Shown one piece after another: positions 57,116-64,000 of a stretch of 64,000 nucleotides of DNA; the stretch's first letter is position 1; each line of letters opens with the position of its first letter. This DNA comes from Neobacillus sp. PS3-34 (GTDB taxonomy: Bacteria > Bacillota > Bacilli > Bacillales > Cytobacillaceae): assembly GCF_030915465.1 (NCBI RefSeq), contig NZ_CP133267.1:3709001-3773000 (forward strand), given 5' to 3'. The notes beneath the pieces were generated by a model. The model ran no database searches. It saw only the letters and a program-made list of their open reading frames with translations, and was not told the DNA's origin. The position numbers were made by a program, and so were the translations under genes.

Positions 57116-57844
57116 ATGACGCAGGTTTTTGCTCATCGCGGTTACTCTGCCGTCTTTTCAGAAAATACGATGACGGCATTTTTGGAAGCGGAAAAAACTG
57201 GCTGCGACGGGATTGAGCTTGATGTACAATTAACTAAGGATGGCGAAGTGGTCGTCATACATGATGAAAAAGTCGATAGGACGACCAGTGGAACCGGCTG
57301 GGTAAAAGATTTTACATTTAAGGAAGTCCGCAACCTGAACGCAAATAAATCGGGAATGAAGAAAGAGCCAATTCCTTCGCTGATTGAAGTTTTTGAATGG
57401 ATGAAAACGAATAAATTAATATGCAATATTGAACTAAAAAATACGATAATTCCATATGAAGGTATGGAGGAAAAGGTAATTGAAATGATTCGGAAATACG
57501 GATTATCCAACAGGATTATTATCTCTTCCTTTAATCATTATAGCATCGTATACAGTTACAGGCACGCGCCTGAAATTGAAACTGCTCCGCTTTACTCGGA
57601 GGGATTATATATGCCTTGGGTATATGCCCAGTCAATACGTGCAGCGGGAATCCATCCAAAGCACCTTGCTGCAACGGATGAAATTATTCGGCAGGCAATG
57701 GAAAATGGAATAGCAGTCCGTCCATATACCGTTAATAAGGATAATGATATGCACCGGCTTTTTAATATGAACTGCACAGCATTTATAACAGATGATCCAT
57801 TAAAAGCATTAAGGATAAGGAAACAATATGAAAAGAGACCGTAA
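57116..57844 (+). CDS. yqiK: Glycerophosphodiester phosphodiesterase family protein YqiK
   Basis: GDPD TIM-barrel enzyme hydrolysing glycerophosphodiesters. FAHRGYSAVFSENTMTAF (5-22) holds the catalytic His and Glu, GIELDVQLTKDGEVVVIHDE the Glu/Asp metal ligands and second catalytic His, NIELK a further ligand. No signal peptide, so cytoplasmic. 242 residues. Located between yycC and yqzF as in relatives. Confidence 0.92.
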   Translation: MTQVFAHRGYSAVFSENTMTAFLEAEKTGCDGIELDVQLTKDGEVVVIHDEKVDRTTSGTGWVKDFTFKEVRNLNANKSGMKKEPIPSLIEVFEWMKTNKLICNIELKNTIIPYEGMEEKVIEMIRKYGLSNRIIISSFNHYSIVYSYRHAPEIETAPLYSEGLYMPWVYAQSIRAAGIHPKHLAATDEIIRQAMENGIAVRPYTVNKDNDMHRLFNMNCTAFITDDPLKALRIRKQYEKRP

Positions 57845-57857
57845 TGGTCTCTTTTTA
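57831..57857. terminator. Bidirectional terminator between yqiK and yqzF
   Basis: AAAAGAGACC pairs with GGTCTCTTTT around GTAAT. It lies over the ends of both converging genes. Confidence 0.85.
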
Positions 57858-58094
57858 ATTTTTACCCTGAAATTTTGACTGGACTTTATTCCTCTTTCGA
57901 TCACGATGCAAGATAAATCCAGCAACGAACCAGAGGCCTCCAATAAAAAACAGGAGTCCTGCGAGAAATTGAAGTGAGAGTGATGGGAAAGGAGCCTGCA
58001 ATCTTCCAAATACCATATCCCTCATTAATTTTATTCCAAGTGCAGCCAGGAATCCGGGGATTAACATTATCATTAAAGCAATTATTCGCTTCAT
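57855..58094 (-). CDS. yqzF: DUF2627 membrane protein YqzF
   Basis: 79 residues: MKRIIALMIMLIPGFLAALG, then IKLMRDMVFG and a second helix FLAGLLFFIGGLWFVAGFIL with basic tail. Matches the DUF2627/YqzF family found before bkdR. Start ATG 58094 with GGAGAGGA upstream. Function unknown. Confidence 0.87.
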   Translation of the reverse strand: MKRIIALMIMLIPGFLAALGIKLMRDMVFGRLQAPFPSLSLQFLAGLLFFIGGLWFVAGFILHRDRKRNKVQSKFQGKN

Positions 58095-58298
58095 AGATGA
58101 TCCTCTCCAAAATAATAATGCCTTCTTCAAAATGATAGTATATGAATCAAATTTGTCAAGGAGCCCTTTTCCTTATAAAATAAATATGAAAGAAATTGCA
58201 TATATTGTAAATGTTGAATATGAAAAATATTGCTTACATAATTTGGTTTTAACCCTGGGATCAATGGAAAAGTGTATTCCTTAAAAGGAGTGTGAATC

Positions 58299-60371
58299 GT
58301 GCAAAATGTAATGATTGTAGGTGCAGGTAAAGGTGGCACAGCCATTTTAAAAATCCTGCACGAAACAGAAGTACTGAATGTTATTGCTGTGATTGACAGG
58401 AATTTCGATGCACCAGGTGTATTATTTGCCCAGGAGCAAGGGATAAAGACAGGAACACACTGGCTGCCTTTTCTGAATGACTCCGTTGATATCATCATTG
58501 AAGTGACAGGCGATCAGGAGGTTTTTCAGGAGCTGATGGAGGCAAGGGGAAAAAATACTGTATTAATTCCTGGAAGTGTTGCCTATTTAATTGCCAAGCT
58601 GATGGAAGAAAAGGAAGAACTGATTGATAAACATCGAAACGAATCATATAAACAGGATATGATTTTTAATTCAACGGATGACGGAATGGTCGTAATTGAT
58701 GTTAAGGGGCGCGTCATCCTGTTTAACCGAAGAGCTCAGGAAATGATGGGGATAAAGAAAGAGGAGGCTATTGGCAGGTTTGTCAGGGAAATTATTCCGA
58801 CAAGCCGCCTGCCGCATATCCTTGAAACAAGAAGAGCAGAAGCCAACCAGGAAATGATTTTACATAATGGGTTGAAAATTATTACGACCCGCATTCCTAT
58901 CATCGATGAGAAGAATAACCTCATTGGTGCCTTTGCAGTATTTAAGGATATAACCGAGGTGGTTAATCTTGCAGAGGAAATTACAAATCTAAGGGAAATT
59001 CAAACAATGCTGCAGGCCATAATCCAATCCAGTGATGATGCAATTTCTGTTGTAGATGAAGAAGGCAGGGGTATTCTCATCAACCCTGCGTATACTCGTA
59101 TTACTGGGCTTACGCAGGATCAGGTCATAGGAAAACCTGCAACAGCTGATATTTCCGAAGGCGAAAGCATGCATATGAAGGTATTGCAAACGCGTAGAGC
59201 CGTCAGGGGAGTTGGAATGCGGGTTGGTCCAGCAAAAAAGGAAGTAGTCGTCAACGTAGCGCCCATTATAGTTAAAGGCAAATTAAAGGGAAGTGTTGGG
59301 GTCATTCACGACATGTCGGAAATAACCAGCCTGAGTAAGGAACTAAACCGGGCAAGGCAGATTATCCGTACATTAGAAGCTAAATATTCCTTTGAAGACA
59401 TTATCGGATTATCGGAAGAAATGATGCTTGCGATTGACCAGGCAAGGCTTGGAGCAAAAACGCCAGCAACGGTATTGCTTCGGGGAGAATCCGGTACCGG
59501 AAAGGAATTGTTCGCCCATGCCATCCATAATGCAAGCGACCGCAAATACAATAAATTTATTAGGGTCAACTGTGCTGCGCTTTCAGAATCGCTTTTGGAG
59601 AGTGAATTGTTTGGCTATGAAGAAGGGGCATTTTCTGGGGCAAAAAGAGGTGGAAAAAGGGGACTATTTGAAGAAGCAAATAATGGGAGCATTTTTCTGG
59701 ATGAAATCGGGGAGATATCTTCGAACACCCAGGCGAAATTACTAAGGGTTCTGCAGGAAAGTGAGATTACCCGTGTAGGCGGAACGAAGGCTGTTTCAAT
59801 TAATGTGCGGGTGATAGCCGCGACCAATGTGAATCTTGAAAAAGGCATTGCAAACGGTACATTCAGGGAAGACTTATATTATCGGTTAAACCGCATGCCG
59901 ATCCATATCCCTCCTTTGCGAAAAAGGAAGGAAGAAATTCCACTGCTGTGCGAAAAACTCATACATAAAATTAACAGAGATTATGGACGTAACGTTGAAC
60001 GGGTTACAGAAGCTGCAATGCTGCAGTTAATGGCATATGATTGGCCGGGGAATGTCAGAGAGCTTGAAAACATTCTTGGACGAGCTATGATTTTTATGAA
60101 TTATCATGAAGTAGCCGTTGATCTAAAACATCTGCCTGAATTAAAGAGCAGTCATCAAGGAGATGAAAAACCCTCATTCGGAAAGACTATGGTTTATGAT
60201 GATATGCCGCTGTCGGAAATGCTGGAGCAATTTGAGGGAAAAATAATTAGGGAAAAACTACTCCAATTAAATGGAAATAAAACTTTAACTGCCCGGTCAC
60301 TTGGATTATCAGTCCGGAATTTATACTATAAGCTGGAAAAATACAATATTGAAAAAAAAAGCATGCAATAA
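58299..60371 (+). CDS. bkdR: Sigma-54-dependent activator BkdR
   Basis: Activates the branched-chain catabolic operon downstream. N-terminal Rossmann-like region ([14 protein letters not shown]), two PAS domains (about 125-230 and 245-345), AAA+ domain with Walker A GESGTGKE and Walker [12 protein letters not shown], and a Fis-type HTH ([20 protein letters not shown]). The sigma-54 contact loop reads GAFSGA in place of GAFTGA. 690 residues. GTG start after AAAGGAG. Confidence 0.94.
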   Translation: MQNVMIVGAGKGGTAILKILHETEVLNVIAVIDRNFDAPGVLFAQEQGIKTGTHWLPFLNDSVDIIIEVTGDQEVFQELMEARGKNTVLIPGSVAYLIAKLMEEKEELIDKHRNESYKQDMIFNSTDDGMVVIDVKGRVILFNRRAQEMMGIKKEEAIGRFVREIIPTSRLPHILETRRAEANQEMILHNGLKIITTRIPIIDEKNNLIGAFAVFKDITEVVNLAEEITNLREIQTMLQAIIQSSDDAISVVDEEGRGILINPAYTRITGLTQDQVIGKPATADISEGESMHMKVLQTRRAVRGVGMRVGPAKKEVVVNVAPIIVKGKLKGSVGVIHDMSEITSLSKELNRARQIIRTLEAKYSFEDIIGLSEEMMLAIDQARLGAKTPATVLLRGESGTGKELFAHAIHNASDRKYNKFIRVNCAALSESLLESELFGYEEGAFSGAKRGGKRGLFEEANNGSIFLDEIGEISSNTQAKLLRVLQESEITRVGGTKAVSINVRVIAATNVNLEKGIANGTFREDLYYRLNRMPIHIPPLRKRKEEIPLLCEKLIHKINRDYGRNVERVTEAAMLQLMAYDWPGNVRELENILGRAMIFMNYHEVAVDLKHLPELKSSHQGDEKPSFGKTMVYDDMPLSEMLEQFEGKIIREKLLQLNGNKTLTARSLGLSVRNLYYKLEKYNIEKKSMQ

Positions 60372-60372
60372 T

Positions 60373-60387
60373 TTTCATAGTATGAAA
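60373..60387. promoter_or_regulatory. Perfect palindrome upstream of the -24 promoter, candidate BkdR site
   Basis: TTTCATA-G-TATGAAA, a perfect 15-bp palindrome 51 bases upstream of the sigma-54 promoter. A related half site (TTTTCATAA) recurs at 60422-60430. This is the place where an upstream activating sequence is expected. Confidence 0.5.
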
Positions 60388-60437
60388 TAATTTGCATAGA
60401 AAAACATTTAAAAATAAAGCGTTTTCATAAAATGATT

Positions 60438-60455
60438 TTGGCACGATACTTGCAT
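60438..60455 (+). promoter_or_regulatory. Sigma-54 (SigL) -24/-12 promoter of the bkd operon
   Basis: TTGGCACGATACTTGCAT fits the -24/-12 consensus TGGCACG-N4-TTGCA exactly. It lies between bkdR and ptb, as in B. subtilis. Confidence 0.92.
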
Positions 60456-60503
60456 AGTAAATAGTGTCACAAAGTTTTTAGGTAGAAAGGGTTGATTACA
60501 TCC

Positions 60504-61409
60504 GTGTTATTAGATTCCTTAATTGACAAAGCAACCCAATTTGAAAGAATGACGGTAGCTGTCGCTGCCGCCGAAGACGAAGAGGTAATAGAAGCTATAA
60601 TTGGAGCCTTAAAGCAAGATCTTGCTAAATTCTTGTTATTTGGCGATGAACGTAAAATTTTAAGGCTGATCAAAGAGAAAAGTCCTGCATTTGAAAAAGA
60701 TGAGAGATTATCCATCGTTCACGCAGAGTCGGAAATAAGTGCTGCAGAGAATGCGGTCAGGTCCGTTTCCAACAACGAAGCAAGTGTTTTAATGAAAGGA
60801 AATATTCCAACTGCTGTTCTGCTAAAGGCAGTTCTGAATAAGGAATATGGTTTAAGGGCAGGCAGCGTTCTATCCCATACTGCTGTTTTTGAAGTGCCTG
60901 GTTTTGACCGGTTCACGATCATAACAGACGCAGGAATGAATATCGCTCCCGATTTGGAGCAAAAAGCACAAATTGTAAAAAACGCTGTTTCCATTGCCAG
61001 AGCAATCGGCATTGAAAATCCAAAAGTGGCTCCACTGGCTGCGGTTGAAGTAATCAATCCGGCAATGCAGGCTACAATGGATGCAGCAGCCCTAACTATG
61101 ATGAATAGACACGGCCAAATTAACGGCTGCGTAATTGACGGCCCGCTTGCGCTTGACAATGCTGTTTCATCCTTGGCGGCTGAGCATAAGGGCATTAAAA
61201 GTGAAGTAGCAGGTAAAGCTGATATTCTGTTGGTTCCAACCATTGAAGTTGGAAACACATTATATAAATCGCTCATTTATTTTGCAAATGCTAAAGTAGG
61301 TGCTGTAATTGCCGGTGCGAAAGCGCCAATTGTATTAACATCCAGGGCAGATAGTGCTCAAAGCAAGCTGTATTCGCTGGCTCTCGCAATATGCTCTGTT
61401 TCAAAATAG
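60504..61409 (+). CDS. ptb: Phosphate butyryltransferase
   Basis: Swaps CoA for phosphate on butyryl- and branched-chain acyl-CoAs. VAVAAAEDEEVIEAI at the N-terminus, then NKEYGLRAGSVLSHTAVFEV and FTIITDAGMNIAPDLEQKAQ are family motifs. About 301 residues. The start is GTG 60504 or TTG 60492; AGAAAGGG is too close to 60492. With buk it yields ATP by substrate-level phosphorylation. Confidence 0.92.
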   Translation: MLLDSLIDKATQFERMTVAVAAAEDEEVIEAIIGALKQDLAKFLLFGDERKILRLIKEKSPAFEKDERLSIVHAESEISAAENAVRSVSNNEASVLMKGNIPTAVLLKAVLNKEYGLRAGSVLSHTAVFEVPGFDRFTIITDAGMNIAPDLEQKAQIVKNAVSIARAIGIENPKVAPLAAVEVINPAMQATMDAAALTMMNRHGQINGCVIDGPLALDNAVSSLAAEHKGIKSEVAGKADILLVPTIEVGNTLYKSLIYFANAKVGAVIAGAKAPIVLTSRADSAQSKLYSLALAICSVSK

Positions 61410-61437
61410 TCTTTTCTAAATTGGGGAGGAAATATAA

Positions 61438-62535
61438 ATGGAAATCTTTAAGTATCTTGAAAAATACGATTATGAGCAAGTGGTATTCTGTCAGGACAAA
61501 CAATCTGGATTAAAAGCGATTATCGCTATCCATGATACAACTCTCGGACCAGCATTAGGCGGAACAAGAATGTGGACTTATGAGTCTGAAGAGGCAGCTA
61601 TTGAGGACGCACTTCGCCTGGCAAAAGGCATGACATATAAAAATGCTGCTGCAGGTTTAAATCTTGGCGGCGGTAAGACTGTTATCATCGGAGACCCTCG
61701 CAAAGACAAGAATGAAGAAATGTTCCGAGCATTCGGACGTTATATACAGGGCTTAAATCGCCGCTATATTACAGCTGAAGATGTGGGTACAACAGTAGCT
61801 GATATGGACTTAATCCATGAAGAAACGGATTATGTAACCGGAATCTCACCAGCTTTCGGATCATCTGGAAACCCATCTCCAGTAACAGCGTACGGCGTAT
61901 ACCGCGGGATGAAAGCTGCAGCTAAAGAAGCTTTCGGTACGGATTCTTTAGAGGGTAAAGTCATCGCTGTACAGGGTGTAGGAAATGTTGCTTATAATCT
62001 TTGCCGCCATTTACATGAAGAAGGCGCCCAGTTAATCGTTACTGACATTAACAAAGAAGCGGTACAGCGCGCTGTTGAAGAGTTTGGTGCGAAGGCAGTA
62101 GAACCAAATGAAATCTACGGCGTTGACTGTGATATTTATGCTCCGTGTGCCCTTGGAGCTGTCATTAATGATGATACTATTTCACAAATCAAGGCTAAGG
62201 TTATTGCAGGTGCTGCAAATAACCAGTTAAAAGATACCCAGCATGGTGACATCATTCACGAAATGGGAATCGTATATGCACCGGATTATGTAATCAATGC
62301 CGGCGGCGTTATCAATGTTGCGGACGAACTTTACGGCTATAATCGTGATCGAGCAATGAAGAAGGTTGAACAAGTATATGCAAACATTGAAAAAGTAATC
62401 GAAATAGCTAAACGTGATGGTATTCCAACATATATGGCAGCTGATCGTATGGTTGAAGAAAGAATTGAAAGAATGCGGAATTCCCGTGGCCAATTTTTAC
62501 AGAATGGTCACCATATTCTAAGCAGAAGAAAATAA
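61438..62535 (+). CDS. bcd: Leucine dehydrogenase
   Basis: NAD-dependent deamination of Leu, Ile and Val to keto acids. Lys68 and Lys80 in [19 protein letters not shown] are the substrate-binding and catalytic lysines. [20 protein letters not shown] is the NAD-binding Rossmann loop. 365 residues, typical. GGGAGG precedes the ATG. Confidence 0.96.
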   Translation: MEIFKYLEKYDYEQVVFCQDKQSGLKAIIAIHDTTLGPALGGTRMWTYESEEAAIEDALRLAKGMTYKNAAAGLNLGGGKTVIIGDPRKDKNEEMFRAFGRYIQGLNRRYITAEDVGTTVADMDLIHEETDYVTGISPAFGSSGNPSPVTAYGVYRGMKAAAKEAFGTDSLEGKVIAVQGVGNVAYNLCRHLHEEGAQLIVTDINKEAVQRAVEEFGAKAVEPNEIYGVDCDIYAPCALGAVINDDTISQIKAKVIAGAANNQLKDTQHGDIIHEMGIVYAPDYVINAGGVINVADELYGYNRDRAMKKVEQVYANIEKVIEIAKRDGIPTYMAADRMVEERIERMRNSRGQFLQNGHHILSRRK

Positions 62536-62560
62536 GAGGAGCACAGCTTCTTATTTAAGA

Positions 62561-62582
62561 GCGCTGAATTTCGGTTCAGCGC
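62561..62582 (+). terminator. Perfect 8-bp hairpin between bcd and buk
   Basis: GCGCTGAA pairs with TTCAGCGC around TTTCGG. No T-tract follows, so it may stabilise mRNA or attenuate rather than terminate. The adjoining genes are probably still cotranscribed. Confidence 0.45.
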
Positions 62583-62629
62583 CCTTTGCCATTAAACTGG
62601 CAGCAAATTTTCCTTCGGGAGGTTTTACC

Positions 62630-63718
62630 TTGCAAGAAAAAGAATATCGGATTCTCGTCATCAACCCAGGCTCAACTTCAACCAAGATCGGAGTCTTCGA
62701 TAATGATATCTCCATATTAGAAAGAACGATTCGCCATGAATCTGAAATAATAGGAACTTTTGATAATATTATTGACCAGTATGAATTTAGAAAAAACGTG
62801 ATTCTGGAAACACTTGATAGCGAAGGAATCAATATTTCCAAGCTAAGCGCGGTCTGCGGACGCGGAGGGCTCCTTCGTCCAATCGAAGGCGGAACCTATT
62901 CAGTCAACGAAGCGATGCTCGCGGACCTGCGAGCGGGATTTGCAGGGCAGCATGCTTCCAATCTGGGCGGAATCATAGCTTACGAAATCGCATGCGGGCT
63001 GAATATTCCATCCTTTATCGTAGATCCGGTCGTCGTTGACGAACTTGATCCGATTGCCCGTATATCCGGTTTTTCACTAATAGAAAGAAAAAGCATTTTT
63101 CATGCGCTTAACCAAAAAGCAGTCGCAAGAAGGGTTGCGAAAGAGTTAGGTGCGAAATATAGCGATTTGAATTTAATCGTCACTCATATGGGTGGGGGGA
63201 TTACGGTAGGTGTCCATAAAAAGGGCAGAGTCGTTGAAGTAAACAACGGTCTGCACGGAGATGGTCCCTTCAGTCCCGAACGAGCTGGAACCGTGCCTGT
63301 TGGCGATTTAGTCTCATTATGCTATTCAGGTGAATTTTACCGTGAAGAGATAATGAAAAAGCTGGTCGGACAGGGTGGACTGGTCGGCTACCTTGGAACT
63401 AATGATGCTGTTAAAGTGGAAAAGATGATTGAAAATGGGGACAAACAGGCAAAACTGGTTTATGAAGCAATGGCTTACCAGGTGGCAAAGGAAATAGGAG
63501 CTGCAAGCACCGTATTAGCCGGCAAAGTCGATGCTATCATATTAACGGGCGGTCTTGCGTATGGAAAAGAATATGTAAAAGGAATTTCTGACCGGATTAA
63601 CTGGATTGCTGATGTCATCATTCATCCGGGTGAAAATGAGCTTCAAGCATTGGCTGAAGGAGCCCTTCGCGTTATGAAAGGCGAGGAAGAGGCCGAAAGA
63701 TTATCCAGGTACAATTAA
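62630..63718 (+). CDS. buk: Butyrate kinase
   Basis: Acetokinase-family enzyme that turns (iso)butyryl phosphate plus ADP into acid plus [17 protein letters not shown] is the adenosine/phosphate loop; [20 protein letters not shown] and [13 protein letters not shown] follow. 362 residues. TTG start after GGGAGGT. Works with Ptb. Confidence 0.96.
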   Translation: MQEKEYRILVINPGSTSTKIGVFDNDISILERTIRHESEIIGTFDNIIDQYEFRKNVILETLDSEGINISKLSAVCGRGGLLRPIEGGTYSVNEAMLADLRAGFAGQHASNLGGIIAYEIACGLNIPSFIVDPVVVDELDPIARISGFSLIERKSIFHALNQKAVARRVAKELGAKYSDLNLIVTHMGGGITVGVHKKGRVVEVNNGLHGDGPFSPERAGTVPVGDLVSLCYSGEFYREEIMKKLVGQGGLVGYLGTNDAVKVEKMIENGDKQAKLVYEAMAYQVAKEIGAASTVLAGKVDAIILTGGLAYGKEYVKGISDRINWIADVIIHPGENELQALAEGALRVMKGEEEAERLSRYN

Positions 63719-63755
63719 AACAGCATCTATTTAAGATGATGAGGAGGAGTCTAAA

Positions 63756-64000
63756 TTGGCTCAAGAATATGATTTAGTCATTCTAGGCGGTGGAACGGGA
63801 GGCTATGTGGCTGCAATTCGTGCCTCACAGCTCGGCCTGAAAACAGCGATTGTCGAAAAAGGAAAGCTGGGCGGAACATGCCTGCATAAAGGTTGTATTC
63901 CAAGTAAAGCACTTCTTAGGAGTGCAGAGGTATTTGCCACTGCCCAAAAAAGTGAAGAATTCGGTGTCATGACAAGTGGTGTCACTGTTAATTTTGGAAA
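63756..64000 (+). CDS. lpdV: Dihydrolipoyl dehydrogenase (E3) of branched-chain keto acid complex, cut by window end
   Basis: TTG start after GAGGAGGAG. The 81 codons visible carry the FAD-binding motif [20 protein letters not shown] and the redox-active disulfide [16 protein letters not shown]. Downstream bkdA/bkdB genes are expected beyond the window. Confidence 0.93.
   Translation, partial: MAQEYDLVILGGGTGGYVAAIRASQLGLKTAIVEKGKLGGTCLHKGCIPSKALLRSAEVFATAQKSEEFGVMTSGVTVNFG

Noticed and set aside
1..64000. CRISPR arrays, tRNA and rRNA genes, prophage genes
   Set aside because: No regularly spaced repeats, no tRNA-like cloverleaf and no rRNA sequence noticed on reading. The only phage-like items are the group I introns.

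Overview
The window is a stretch of low-GC Gram-positive chromosome from an endospore-forming, competence-capable member of the Bacillaceae. The gene order follows the Bacillus subtilis mgsR-comG-yqh-spoIIIA-accBC-dxs-spo0A-bkd region almost gene for gene. I cannot fix the genus. The combination of a class II (B12-dependent) ribonucleotide reductase and a Ccm cluster is unlike B. subtilis itself.

Layout. 1-5.6 kb: a partial HTH regulator (minus), mgsR, the comGABCDEFG type IV pseudopilus operon and aroK. 5.7-8.4 kb: yqzE, then yqhG and the SNF2 helicase yqhH on the minus strand. 8.5-12.8 kb: tandem glycine riboswitch and gcvT-gcvPA-gcvPB. 13.1-14.5 kb: rhodanese yqhL and octanoyltransferase lipM. 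14.7-18.5 kb: nrdJ, preceded by two NrdR boxes and interrupted by two group I introns. 18.5-24.9 kb: splB, yqhO, yqhP, yqhQ, yqhR, aroQ, papA, efp. 25.2-34.8 kb: an accessory block between efp and the spoIIIA operon. It encodes a PCYCGC lipoprotein with an in-frame TGA, a di-haem cytochrome c, and a complete System I (Ccm) cytochrome c maturation set (E, F, H, I-like, A, B, C, D, G) plus two membrane-anchored exported proteins of unknown role. 34.8-35.8 kb: a decayed IS1182-like element between two copies of one terminator. 35.9-42 kb: a SIMPL protein and spoIIIAA-AH. 42-52.6 kb: accB, accC, yqhY, nusB, folD, xseA, xseB, ispA, dxs, tlyA, argR. 52.6-56.8 kb: recN, spoIVB, spo0A. 56.9-64 kb: yycC, yqiK, yqzF, bkdR and the start of the branched-chain catabolic operon (ptb, bcd, buk, lpdV, cut by the window end).

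Functional themes are DNA uptake, one-carbon and lipoate metabolism, dNTP supply, isoprenoid and fatty acid precursors, forespore-mother cell signalling and branched-chain amino acid catabolism. The most unusual block is the Ccm cluster, because Bacillus is expected to mature c-type cytochromes by System II (ResABC). Its CcmE carries a CxxxY instead of the usual HxxxY haem-binding motif. The PCYCGC protein has TGA at the first position of a Cys-x-x-Cys motif, with a small hairpin just downstream, so it is a selenoprotein candidate.

Quality caveat. About 21 genes, including essential ones (accC, dxs, folD, ispA) and spo0A, carry 1-2 base frameshifts. At nearly every break, restoring the frame restores or abuts a GGCC. 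This looks like a systematic sequencing error at a modified motif, not gene decay. I therefore annotate these as real genes across the break.
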